From positions 62,001 to 126,000 of the forward strand of contig DATGFS010000009.1 in the NCBI GenBank assembly GCA_035308905.1: a DNA stretch of 64,000 bases, written 5' to 3'. Position 1 is the first letter of the stretch; the number at the start of each line of letters is the position of its first letter. The position numbers were made by a program, and so were the translations under genes. Under the pieces are notes generated by a model. That model ran no database searches, was not told the origin of the DNA, and worked only from the letters and a program-made list of their open reading frames with translations. Positions 8,597 to 16,431 of the stretch are shown here, piece by piece. This DNA is from a bacterium. GTDB taxonomy: Bacteria > Sysuimicrobiota > Sysuimicrobiia > Sysuimicrobiales > Segetimicrobiaceae.

Positions 8597-9229
8597 ATGA
8601 GCGTTGCCCGGCGGGTGAACGTAGGCGGACGGGTCACGGGCGCGGTGAAGGCGCTCGCCACGGGCCTCGGGCTCACGTGGCAGGTGATGCTGCGCCCCAA
8701 GGTGACGGTGAAGTATCCGATCGAACGGCTGCCGGTCTCGAACCGCTTCCACGGCCTGCTGGCGCTTCCGATCGACCCCGAGACCGGCAAGGATCTCTGC
8801 ATCATCTGCTTTCAGTGCGAACGCGTCTGCCCGTCGCGCTGCATCCATATCGAGGCGCAGGGCAAAGGCAAGGAGCGCGTGCTGAGCCGCTTCGACATCG
8901 AGATGGACAAGTGCCAGTACTGCGGCTTCTGCGTCGAGGTGTGCCCCACCGAGGCGATCGTGTTCGTGCCGCACTACGAAAGCTCGACCTTCGACCGCAG
9001 CACGCTCCTCTACAACCTCGACGAGCTGCACCGGGCCGCGCCGAAAGAGCCGATCGCCACGGGCATTGTCGGGGGCGCGCATCGCCACAACGGCCATAAG
9101 AACGGGACCGGCGACGCCGGCGCATCCCGCGGGCTAGTCCCGCGTGAGCGGGGCGGGCACGCCGCGCCCGCTCACGGGGACGGCGCCGCGGCCGCGGGAT
9201 CGTCGAGCAGTGCGGGAGCGCGCCGGTGA
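8597..9229 (+). CDS. nuoI: NuoI-like 2x[4Fe-4S] ferredoxin subunit with low-complexity tail
   Basis: 210 aa. Two ferredoxin motifs: C68/C71/C74/C78 and C106/C109/C112/C116. The N-terminal amphipathic region is that of NuoI. The family fold ends near residue 160. The last 45 residues are a Gly/Ala/Ser/Arg-rich tail, and the DNA for much of it (9110-9175) is a copy of a dispersed hairpin-forming repeat found again near 31 kb. The tail may therefore come from insertion of that element. The stop overlaps the nuoC start (GTGA). Confidence 0.92.
   Translation: MSVARRVNVGGRVTGAVKALATGLGLTWQVMLRPKVTVKYPIERLPVSNRFHGLLALPIDPETGKDLCIICFQCERVCPSRCIHIEAQGKGKERVLSRFDIEMDKCQYCGFCVEVCPTEAIVFVPHYESSTFDRSTLLYNLDELHRAAPKEPIATGIVGGAHRHNGHKNGTGDAGASRGLVPRERGGHAAPAHGDGAAAAGSSSSAGARR
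9110..9175 (+). repeat. Dispersed structured repeat, copy 1 (inside the nuoI tail)
   Basis: Bases 9110-9140 match 30995-31025 at 28 of 31 positions. Right after the shared core both copies form a short stem capped by a GNRA-type tetraloop, here CCCGC (9139-9143), GTGA, GCGGG (9148-9152). A competing and longer stem is possible: GTGAGCGGG (9144-9152) with CCCGCTCAC (9167-9175), nine perfect pairs. The two hairpins exclude each other, as in attenuators and riboswitches. The element lies 50-115 bases before the nuoC start. It matches no RNA family I know. Confidence 0.6.
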
Positions 9230-9891
9230 CGCCGGAGCGCATCGCGCAGATCCTGGCCCGCTTCCCGGACATCCAGGATCTACAGGCGGAGCAGCGCGCC
9301 GAGGAAACCAAGGCCGAGGAAGAGTGGAAGGCCAAAGAGCGGGAGTGGCAGGCGGCGGCCGACCAGGCCAAGGCCGAGGGCAAGCCCGCGCCGCGTCCGC
9401 TCCGCCGCGAGGAATCGAAGATCTACCGCTATCGCGCCGCGACGTTTCGCGTGCCGCGGGAGCAGCTGCTCGACGTCTGCCGCTGGCTGCGCGACAACCC
9501 GGAATTCGACATGTCGTACCTGTCGTTCGTCTCCGCGATCGACTGGCCGGACCGGTTCGAGGTGGTCTATCACCTGACGTCCGTGAACCGGCGGCACGGT
9601 GTGACGCTCAAGACGCCCATCCCGAAAGAGCGCCCGGCCATGCCGTCGGTCGTGGAGTTGTGGCCCGGCGCGGACTGGCACGAGCGCGAAGCCTACGACC
9701 TCTTTGGCATCGTCTTCGAAGGGCATCCCGATCTGCGCCGCATCATGATGAGCGCCGACTGGAAGGGTCATCCGCTGCGGAAGGACTACGTCTACGAAGA
9801 CCCTCAGTGGCTGGTGGACGTCACGACCCAGCGCCAGCAGGAGCTGGCCGCGACCGGGGACGACTGGGAAGGCCGCGGCTCCCGGAGCTAG
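9226..9891 (+). CDS. nuoC: NuoC-like subunit of complex I with charged N-terminal insertion
   Basis: 221 aa, the 30-kDa subunit. The diagnostic segment [12 protein letters not shown] followed by G-H-P-D-L-R-R-I is present near residues 145-170. Residues 20-65 are very rich in Glu, Lys, Ala and Gln and should form a long helix or coiled coil not found in typical NuoC. GTG start overlaps the nuoI stop. Last gene of the B-D-I-C run; the order differs from the usual A-B-C-D... Confidence 0.9.
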   Translation: MTPERIAQILARFPDIQDLQAEQRAEETKAEEEWKAKEREWQAAADQAKAEGKPAPRPLRREESKIYRYRAATFRVPREQLLDVCRWLRDNPEFDMSYLSFVSAIDWPDRFEVVYHLTSVNRRHGVTLKTPIPKERPAMPSVVELWPGADWHEREAYDLFGIVFEGHPDLRRIMMSADWKGHPLRKDYVYEDPQWLVDVTTQRQQELAATGDDWEGRGSRS

Positions 9892-9904
9892 GTCCCCGTC
9901 CCGG

Positions 9905-9926
9905 TCCCGCCCCAACCTTTGCGGGA
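9905..9926 (+). other. Small hairpin after nuoC, similar to the 3' part of the 31-kb repeat
   Basis: TCCCGC (9905-9910), loop CCCAACCTTT, GCGGGA (9921-9926): a perfect 6-bp stem. The loop C-C-C-A-A-C-C-T-T-T is also found at 31041-31050 before the oxidoreductase operon, again followed by a G-run. There is no T-run, so terminator function is doubtful. The A+T-richer stretch after it (to 9961) may hold a promoter for the next gene, but no clear -35/-10 pair is visible. Confidence 0.4.
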
Positions 9927-10041
9927 TTAACATCGTATCTTTACATCATCCACAGTAGAATAGCGCTAACAAGCGCGGGGTCCGCGGGCTTCGGCCGACG
10001 TGCCCTGGCCCCGGCGCCGCGAAACGCGGGGTGATCGACCC

Positions 10042-11637
10042 ATGACGGTGTCGAAGACGCGCGGGTTTTGGGCGGGGGTGGCCGGCGGTGTGCTCGCCGT
10101 GGCCGTGCTCTTTGCCTACCGCTACGCCACGAGCATGCCGACCCTCCAGGAGGCGCTGGCCGAGCGGATGATCCGCCTCCTGCCGTATCCGGTGTTCGGG
10201 TTCATTCTCGACCGGCTGCAGCATCTCGCCAAACCCCTCGGCTTCGGGATGGCGATCCTGACGATCATCATCGGATTCGGATTGGCCGGCGTGCTCTACG
10301 CCGTGATCGCGGGCCGCGCCCGCTGGTCGCCGCTGCGCGGGGCGATCGTTACCGCGGCCGCGGCATGGATCGTCCTGACCTTCGGCTTTCTTCCGCTGAT
10401 CGAGGGCGGCCTGCTCGGGGCACCGCTCACGACGGTCGTCACCGACCCGGCGATTCCCATGGCGCTGGCGTGCATCGCGTACGCCCTCGTACTGGCGTCG
10501 CTGGCCCGGGTCCCGGCCCGCCGGCGGGCGGGCGCCGCGGTTGGTATCCGCTCCACGGCGCCGGCATCGCGCCGAGCCCGCGCGCTGGCCACGCCGGACG
10601 CGCACGACGACGACGTCGCGCTCGGCCGCCGGGTCGGGCGCCGCCACCTGCTGCGCCGGTCCGCGCTCGCCGTCGCGGGAGCGGCGGTGGGGACGCGGCT
10701 GGGGCTGTGGGCGACGTCCGCGGCCGGCTTTGCCGCGGCGGCCGCCGCGGCCGCGTTCCGGCTCGTCAAAGGGATGCCGCCCGAGGTGACCCCGGCCGGC
10801 GCGTTCTATCAGGTGTCCAAGAATTTCTTCGACCCGACCGTCGACGTCGGCAAGTGGCGGCTCGAGGTGACCGGTCTCGTCAACACGCCGCTGAAGCTGT
10901 CGCTGGACGAACTCAAAGCCCTGGCCCCCGCCGTCGAGCGGTACCAGACCTTCGAGTGCATCAGCAACGAAGTCGGCGGGGACCTGATCGGCAACGCGAA
11001 GTGGAAAGCCGTGCGCGTCAAGGACGTGCTGGCGCACGCCGGCGTCAAGCCGGGCGCGACGACCGTCATCTGGCGCGCCGCCGACGGCTTCTCCGAGTCG
11101 ATCGCGTTTTCGATCGCCGACGATCCGGAGACGCTGCTCGCCTACGAGATGAACGGGGAGCCCATTCCGCAGAAGCACGGCGCCCCGCTGCGCCTGCTGC
11201 TCCTGAACCGCTACGGCATGAAGCAGCCCAAGTGGCTGACGGGCATCGAGGTCGCGAACCACGACTACACCGGCTACTGGGAGCAGCAGGGTTGGAGCAA
11301 GGAAGCGATCGTCAAGGTCAACAGCGCGTTCCTCGTCGAGCAGCGCGAGGGGGGCATGCTGGCGCTCGGCGGCTGGGCCTACGCGGGGAACCGCGGCATC
11401 TCGAAGGTGGAATTCAGTCCCGACGACGGCAAGACGTGGCTCCCCGCCGCGGTCAAGGAGCCGCTCAACATGAACTGCTGGCAGTTTTGGTCGGCTGAGT
11501 GGAAGCCGCCGGCCCCCGGCGAGTACACGCTCAAGGTGCGCGCCTACGACGGGACGGGCAAAATGCAGCCGGCCCAGCCCAAGCCGACGCTTCCCGACGG
11601 GGGCCAGGGCTATCACACGGTGAAGGTCAAAGCCTAG
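10042..11637 (+). CDS. Membrane-anchored sulfite-oxidase-type molybdopterin oxidoreductase
   Basis: 531 aa. Residues 1-160 hold four hydrophobic helices (about 9-27, 68-90, 100-120, 138-154). Then comes a twin-arginine-like R-R-H-L-L-R followed by a fifth hydrophobic stretch (about 207-238). Residues 245-430 are the oxidoreductase molybdopterin-binding domain, with the Mo ligand cysteine C306 in F-E-C-I-S-N-E. The last 110 residues are the Mo-co dimerisation/Ig-like domain. ATG 10042 is preferred over an upstream in-frame codon at 10000. The catalytic part should face outside the membrane. The reaction (sulfite, sulfoxide or other) cannot be told from sequence. An MoaD-MoaE fusion for cofactor synthesis is at 37-38 kb. 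Confidence 0.85.
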   Translation: MTVSKTRGFWAGVAGGVLAVAVLFAYRYATSMPTLQEALAERMIRLLPYPVFGFILDRLQHLAKPLGFGMAILTIIIGFGLAGVLYAVIAGRARWSPLRGAIVTAAAAWIVLTFGFLPLIEGGLLGAPLTTVVTDPAIPMALACIAYALVLASLARVPARRRAGAAVGIRSTAPASRRARALATPDAHDDDVALGRRVGRRHLLRRSALAVAGAAVGTRLGLWATSAAGFAAAAAAAAFRLVKGMPPEVTPAGAFYQVSKNFFDPTVDVGKWRLEVTGLVNTPLKLSLDELKALAPAVERYQTFECISNEVGGDLIGNAKWKAVRVKDVLAHAGVKPGATTVIWRAADGFSESIAFSIADDPETLLAYEMNGEPIPQKHGAPLRLLLLNRYGMKQPKWLTGIEVANHDYTGYWEQQGWSKEAIVKVNSAFLVEQREGGMLALGGWAYAGNRGISKVEFSPDDGKTWLPAAVKEPLNMNCWQFWSAEWKPPAPGEYTLKVRAYDGTGKMQPAQPKPTLPDGGQGYHTVKVKA

Positions 11638-11724
11638 TCCGGACCGGGGGGCTGCCTGCGCCCGGACGGAGAGGTCCCGGCGACAGGAGAACGTTTCGAC
11701 CGCTCCCAAACAGGTATCTCGCCT

Positions 11725-12468
11725 ATGCCGAGACCTGTCAGTGCCTCGTCGCGGACGCCGCCGGCGCCGCGCGCTTCCAACCGGAACGGAGAGATCACCT
11801 CGCACGGCCCCCGCGGGCGCGTGCGGCGCATCGTCACGGTCACCGACGCCGCGGGCGCGGTGCTGCGCCGGCGGAGCCGCGCGGTGCCGCAGGTCGACGC
11901 GGCGGTCCGCCGGCTCGTCGCCGACATGGCGGTGACGATGCGGCACGCGGAGGGCGTCGGGCTCGCCGCGGTACAGATCGGCGTGCCGCTGCGGGTGATT
12001 CTGGCCGACACCGGGCGCGGGCTGCTCGCGCTGGTGAATCCCCGGCTGCGCCGCCGCTCCGGCGCCGACGTCGCGGACGAAGGCTGCCTCAGCGTGCCGG
12101 GCGTCGTCGCGCCCGTCCGCCGCGCCCGGCGCATCACGGTGGACGGGACGCTGGTGACGGGCCGGCGGGTCGGCCTCCGCGCGACCGGGTATCTCGCACG
12201 CATTTTGCAGCACGAGATCGATCACCTCAACGGCGTGCTGTTCCTCGACCGGGTGCGTGCGTCCGCGGTTCGGCGGCGCGCGCTGCGTCCCGCCGAGCGG
12301 CGGCGCGGCGTCAAGACTGCGGCCACCGGGCAGGAGGCCGCGAAAGCCGGCCGCCCGCGCCGGCGTTCTCCCGTGCGGCGCCGTTCCGCGAACCCGTGGC
12401 AGGGAAGCGCCTTGACGGTGACGGCGCCTTCGCGGCGGCGCGCCGGCACCCGGTCGACGCGGAGCTGA
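11725..12468 (+). CDS. def: Peptide deformylase with basic C-terminal tail
   Basis: 247 aa as drawn. Removes the formyl group from nascent proteins. All three motifs are present: G-V-G-L-A-A-V-Q-I-G-V (usual P replaced by V), E-G-C-L-S-V-P-G, and H-E-I-D-H with metal-ligand histidines. The first 32 residues and the last 70 (Arg/Ala/Ser-rich) lie outside the family. The true start may be GTG 11821, which gives a normal N-terminus; neither start has a clear ribosome site. Confidence 0.9.
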   Translation: MPRPVSASSRTPPAPRASNRNGEITSHGPRGRVRRIVTVTDAAGAVLRRRSRAVPQVDAAVRRLVADMAVTMRHAEGVGLAAVQIGVPLRVILADTGRGLLALVNPRLRRRSGADVADEGCLSVPGVVAPVRRARRITVDGTLVTGRRVGLRATGYLARILQHEIDHLNGVLFLDRVRASAVRRRALRPAERRRGVKTAATGQEAAKAGRPRRRSPVRRRSANPWQGSALTVTAPSRRRAGTRSTRS

Positions 12469-12475
12469 CGCGGCG

Positions 12476-12889
12476 GTGCGGTACTTCACCGTACCGGAAG
12501 CGCAGGCGCTGCTGCCGCGGCTTCGCGAGACGCTCGACGCGCTGCGGCGCACGCGCGACGAGGCCACGCTGAAAAAGACTGAGATCGAGATGTTGTGGAA
12601 GCGCCTCGATGCGGGCGAGGCGGTGCTCACGAGCGTCGGCGAGCAGCAGAAGCATTTGGACGCGCTGGTCGCGCGGCTCTCCGCGATCGCGCAGGACGTC
12701 GAGGAGATCGGCTGCATCCTCCGAGACGTGGACGCGGGACTGGTCGACTTTCCGGCGCGGGCCGGCGCGGGCCGGACGGTGTTCCTGTGCTGGCGGCTCG
12801 GCGAGCCGGAGATCGCGTTCTGGCACGGGACGGGCGAAGGCTTCGCCGGGCGCCGGCCGCTCGCGGAGCTGCCGCCGGATCAATCCTGA
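12476..12889 (+). CDS. DUF2203 family protein
   Basis: 137 aa. A short protein with an N-terminal helical half (residues 1-85, heptad-like Leu/Glu/Arg pattern) and a C-terminal beta half. The C-terminal half ends in F-W-H-G-T-G-E-G-F-A-G-R-R-P-L, which is the DUF2203 signature. GTG start, seven bases after the deformylase stop. The function of the family is unknown. It sits between def and lpdA in the same direction, 14 bases before the latter. Confidence 0.75.
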   Translation: MRYFTVPEAQALLPRLRETLDALRRTRDEATLKKTEIEMLWKRLDAGEAVLTSVGEQQKHLDALVARLSAIAQDVEEIGCILRDVDAGLVDFPARAGAGRTVFLCWRLGEPEIAFWHGTGEGFAGRRPLAELPPDQS

Positions 12890-12903
12890 GCACGGGGGTC
12901 CCC

Positions 12904-14292
12904 ATGGAGTCGTTTGATCTCGTTGTCGTCGGCGGCGGCCCGGCCGGGTACGTCGGCGCCATTCGCGGCGCTCAGCTCGGCCTGCGCACCGCGCTCGTCG
13001 AGCGCGACAAGGTCGGCGGGACCTGCCTCCACGTCGGCTGCATTCCGACGAAGGTCATGCTCCACACCGCGCAGCTGCTGGAGGACATGCGCGGCGCATC
13101 CGAGTTCGGCATCGCGGTGGAAGCGCCGCGCCTGGACATGGCGGCGCTGCACCGCCGGCGCGACCGCGTCGTCACCACGAACTTTCGCGGCGTCGAATAT
13201 CTGATGCGCAAGAACGGGATCACCGTGTTCGCGGGAGACGGGCGGCTGCTCGATGCGACGAACCTCCGCGTGACGGCGGCGGACGGGACGACGACGGACC
13301 TGCGGGCCGGCGCGATCCTGCTCGCGACCGGATCGAAGCCGCGCAGCCTGCCGGGCGTCGCGATCGACAACGAACGGGTTCTCGACAGCACCGGCGCGCT
13401 CCGCCTGACCGAGGTGCCCGGATCGATCGCGATCATCGGCGCCGGCGCCGTCGGCTCGGAGTTCGCGAGTGTGTTCGCGGCGTTCGGGGCCAAGGTGACG
13501 CTGATCGAGTACCTGCCGTCGTGCCTGCCGCTCGAGGACGAAGAGGTGGCCGCGGTGCTGACGAAGGCGCTGCAGCGCCGAGGGGTGACGGTCAAGACGG
13601 GAACCGCGGTGACGGGCGTCCGGTCGGACGGGGACGGCGTGCAGGTGGCGCTGCGGGCGGGCGACGCGGAGACGGTCGCCGCCGACTACGCGCTGATCGC
13701 CGTCGGCCGCGCGCCGCTCGTGGACGGGCTCGGGCTCGACGCCGCGGGCCTCGCGGTCGAAGGCGGCGCGCTGCCGGTCGACGCGCGAATGCGGACGTCG
13801 GTCGAGACGATCTACGCGGCGGGCGACATGATCGGCGGCCTCTTGCTCGCGCATGTGGGATCCGCCGAAGCGATCGTGGCCGTGGAGGCGATCGCGGGGC
13901 ACGACCCGGCGCCGCTCGATCCGCTGCTCATGCCGCGGGCCACCTACTCGATCCCGCAGGTCGCGAGCGTGGGCCTTACCGAGCGGCAGGCGAAGGAGGC
14001 CGGCCGCGACGTCGCGGTGGGCCGCTTCCAGTTCATGGCCAACGCGCGGGCGGCGATTCTCAACCACCGCGAAGGGCTCGTCAAGATCGTCGCGGACCGC
14101 GAATTGGGCGAGATCCTGGGCGTGCACCTCGCCGGGCCGGAAGTCACCGAGCTGCTGCCGGAGGCGGTGCTGGGCAAGAGCCTCGAGGCCACCGTTCTGG
14201 AAATCGGCCAGGCGGTCCACGCGCATCCGACGCTGTCGGAAGCGATACACGAGGCCGCGCTCGGCGCGCTCGGCCGCGCGATTCACGGGTAG
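12904..14292 (+). CDS. lpdA: Dihydrolipoamide dehydrogenase (E3)
   Basis: 462 aa. FAD flavoprotein that reoxidises the lipoyl arm of 2-oxoacid dehydrogenase complexes with NAD+. FAD motif G-G-G-P-A-G at residues 10-15; redox-active disulfide C41/C46 in G-G-T-C-L-H-V-G-C-I-P-T-K; NAD motif G-A-G-A-V-G-S-E; C-terminal catalytic His-Glu in H-A-H-P-T-L-S-E. It heads an operon with E1alpha, E1beta, E2 and lipA, so it serves that complex. Confidence 0.96.
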   Translation: MESFDLVVVGGGPAGYVGAIRGAQLGLRTALVERDKVGGTCLHVGCIPTKVMLHTAQLLEDMRGASEFGIAVEAPRLDMAALHRRRDRVVTTNFRGVEYLMRKNGITVFAGDGRLLDATNLRVTAADGTTTDLRAGAILLATGSKPRSLPGVAIDNERVLDSTGALRLTEVPGSIAIIGAGAVGSEFASVFAAFGAKVTLIEYLPSCLPLEDEEVAAVLTKALQRRGVTVKTGTAVTGVRSDGDGVQVALRAGDAETVAADYALIAVGRAPLVDGLGLDAAGLAVEGGALPVDARMRTSVETIYAAGDMIGGLLLAHVGSAEAIVAVEAIAGHDPAPLDPLLMPRATYSIPQVASVGLTERQAKEAGRDVAVGRFQFMANARAAILNHREGLVKIVADRELGEILGVHLAGPEVTELLPEAVLGKSLEATVLEIGQAVHAHPTLSEAIHEAALGALGRAIHG

Positions 14293-14372
14293 TGCCGGCG
14301 GACTTGGCGGGGCGCCGGCGGCGACTGGAGGAGCACTCTCGAAACGCGGGGAAAGTCTATCAGTAGCCCTTT

Positions 14373-15422
14373 ATGAGCATCCCCGACACTAGGGCGGCCA
14401 AGCCCCGCCAGGACGTCACGCCGAAGAGCCTTGGGCTCAGCGAAGCCGACGTTCTGGACATGTATTACTATCTCCGCCTCGCCCGCGCCGTGGACGACCG
14501 GATGTGGGCCCTGCAGCGATCGGGGAAAGCCGCGTTCGTGATTTCCGGACAGGGACACGAAGGCGCGCAGGTCGGCGCCGTCTACGCCCTCAACCGCGAG
14601 AAGGACTGGCTGGTGCCGTTTTACCGGTCGGTGGCCGCGGTGCTGACCAAGGGCATGCCCGCCGCGGAGATCTTCCTGATTCAGCTCGGAAAGGCGCCCG
14701 ACCCGAGCAGCGGCGGCCGGCAGATGCCGGGCCACTACGGGCACCGGCACTACAAGATCCTGTCGACGAGCAGTCCGGTTGCGACGCAGTGTCTCCACGC
14801 GGCCGGCATCGCCTACGCGGCGAAAGTCCGGCAGACGGGCGAGATCGCGCTCACCGAGCTCGGCGACGGCTCGACGAGCGAAGGCGATTTTGCCGAGGCG
14901 CTCAACTTCGCCGCGATCCACCGCCTCGGCGTGATCTTCATGGTCGAGAACAACGGCTACGCGATCTCGGTCCCGCTCACGAAGCAGATGGCGGTGCCGA
15001 ACGTGGCGATGCGCGCCGCCGGCTTCGGGATGGCCGGGGTGACCGTGGACGGCAGCCGCGTGCTGCACACCTACGCGGCGGCCCGCGACGCGGCGGCGCG
15101 CGCGCGGCGCGGCGAGGGGCCGACCCTGCTCGAGGTCATGGTGCCGCGGCTGACCGCGCACAGCAGCGACGATCAGCAGGAGAAGTACCGGCCGGCCGAA
15201 GAGCTCGCGCGCGACCGGTCGCGGGACCCCGTCCACGTGTTCAGCGAGGAGCTGCGCGGCTGGGGCGTCCTCACCGATGTGCGCGAGAAGGAGATTCTCT
15301 CCCGCATTCAACACGAGATCGACCTCGGGACCGAAATGGCGGAGGAGGCGGCGCTGCCGGATCCCGCCACGGCGACGCGGCACGTGTACGCGGAGCCGCC
15401 CGACCCGCGGTTCCGCGCGTAG
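14373..15422 (+). CDS. 2-oxoacid dehydrogenase E1 component, alpha subunit
   Basis: 349 aa. Thiamine-diphosphate enzyme subunit. The ThDP motif is visible as G-D-G-S-T-S-E-G-D near residue 165 and E-N-N-G-Y-A about 27 residues later. The closest overall pattern is the branched-chain (2-oxoisovalerate) E1alpha of the Bacillus BfmB/BkdA type, with V-P-F-Y-R-S and Q-M-P-G-H-Y segments. Pyruvate or acetoin as substrate cannot be excluded. ATG start with a weak ribosome site. Four bases separate it from E1beta. Confidence 0.9.
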   Translation: MSIPDTRAAKPRQDVTPKSLGLSEADVLDMYYYLRLARAVDDRMWALQRSGKAAFVISGQGHEGAQVGAVYALNREKDWLVPFYRSVAAVLTKGMPAAEIFLIQLGKAPDPSSGGRQMPGHYGHRHYKILSTSSPVATQCLHAAGIAYAAKVRQTGEIALTELGDGSTSEGDFAEALNFAAIHRLGVIFMVENNGYAISVPLTKQMAVPNVAMRAAGFGMAGVTVDGSRVLHTYAAARDAAARARRGEGPTLLEVMVPRLTAHSSDDQQEKYRPAEELARDRSRDPVHVFSEELRGWGVLTDVREKEILSRIQHEIDLGTEMAEEAALPDPATATRHVYAEPPDPRFRA

Positions 15423-15425
15423 GCC

Positions 15426-16409
15426 ATGGCCGAGAAGCGCTATCTCGACGCGATTCACGACGGACTGCACGAGGAAATGGCCCGCGACGAGCGCATCGTC
15501 GTCCTCGGCGAGGACGTCGGCCGGAAGGGCGGCGTCTTCGGCGTCACGGAGGGGCTCTACGAGGCGTTCGGCGAGGCCCGCGTGCTCGACACGCCGCTCG
15601 CCGAGTCGACCATCGTCGGGGTGGCGCTCGGGATGTCGGTCAACGGGCTGCTGCCCGTGCCGGAGATCCAGTTCGCGGACTTCATCCACCCCGCGTTCGA
15701 CCAGATCCTGAGCGAGGTGGCCCGCCTCCGGTACCGTTCCAACAACGATTACGAGTGCCCGATGACGATCCGCGTGCCCTGGGGCGGCGGCGTGCACGGC
15801 GCCCTCTACCATTCACAGTCGATCGAGGCGTTTTACGCGCACATCCCGGGCCTCAAGATTGTCGCGCCGGGCACCCCGGCCGACGCGAAGGGCCTCTTGA
15901 AGGCGGCGATCCGCGATCCCGATCCGGTGATCTACCTCGAGCACAAGAAGTTGTACCGGTCGATCCGCGGCGACGTACCCGACGGCGACCACGTCGTGCC
16001 GATCGGTCCGGCGGTCGTCCGCCGGCCGGGCCGGGATCTCAGCATCTTCGCGTACGGGCTGATGCTGCACGAGACGCTGGCCGCGGCGGAGACGCTGAGC
16101 CGTGAGGGCGTGGAGGCCGAGGTCGTCGACATTCGGACGATCAAGCCGCTCGACGCGGAGACGATTCTGGCGTCCGTCGAGCGGACGAACCGCGCCCTCA
16201 TCGTGCACGAGGACAACCGGTTCGCGGGTTTCGGCGCGGAGATCGCGGCGATGATCGCCGAAGAGGGGTTCCGCTTCCTGGACGCCCCGCCGACGCGGCT
16301 CGGCGGGCCCGACGTGCCGGGCGTGCCGTTCTCGACACCGCTCGAGAACTGGTTCATGCTGGACGCGGAGAAGATCGCGGCGGCCGCCCGCAACGTCGTC
16401 GCGTACTGA
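15426..16409 (+). CDS. 2-oxoacid dehydrogenase E1 component, beta subunit
   Basis: 327 aa, the usual length. Begins M-A-E-K-R-Y-L-D-A-I and has the E1beta segments G-E-D-V-G-R-K-G-G-V-F, D-T-P-L-A-E-S-T-I-V-G and V-P-W-G-G-G-V-H-G. It pairs with the E1alpha directly upstream to decarboxylate the 2-oxoacid and acylate the E2 lipoyl group. Branched-chain type is most likely by similarity. Confidence 0.92.
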   Translation: MAEKRYLDAIHDGLHEEMARDERIVVLGEDVGRKGGVFGVTEGLYEAFGEARVLDTPLAESTIVGVALGMSVNGLLPVPEIQFADFIHPAFDQILSEVARLRYRSNNDYECPMTIRVPWGGGVHGALYHSQSIEAFYAHIPGLKIVAPGTPADAKGLLKAAIRDPDPVIYLEHKKLYRSIRGDVPDGDHVVPIGPAVVRRPGRDLSIFAYGLMLHETLAAAETLSREGVEAEVVDIRTIKPLDAETILASVERTNRALIVHEDNRFAGFGAEIAAMIAEEGFRFLDAPPTRLGGPDVPGVPFSTPLENWFMLDAEKIAAAARNVVAY

Positions 16410-16431
16410 CACACCCGGGCAGGCGATCGCC

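Noticed and set aside
7478-9891. A group 4 membrane-bound hydrogenase instead of complex I
   Set aside because: The NuoD-like protein lacks both Cys-x2-Cys pairs needed for the NiFe centre, and its ends match NuoD.
9892-10041. Molybdenum cofactor riboswitch before the molybdopterin enzyme
   Set aside because: The gap is short and only one 6-bp hairpin and a promoter-like A+T stretch are visible. The multi-stem architecture of that riboswitch is not there.
9946-12717. A 923-residue open frame on the minus strand
   Set aside because: It lies opposite the molybdopterin oxidoreductase, deformylase and DUF2203 genes, is Arg/Ala/His/Gly-rich, and shows no motif. It is an artefact of high G+C content.
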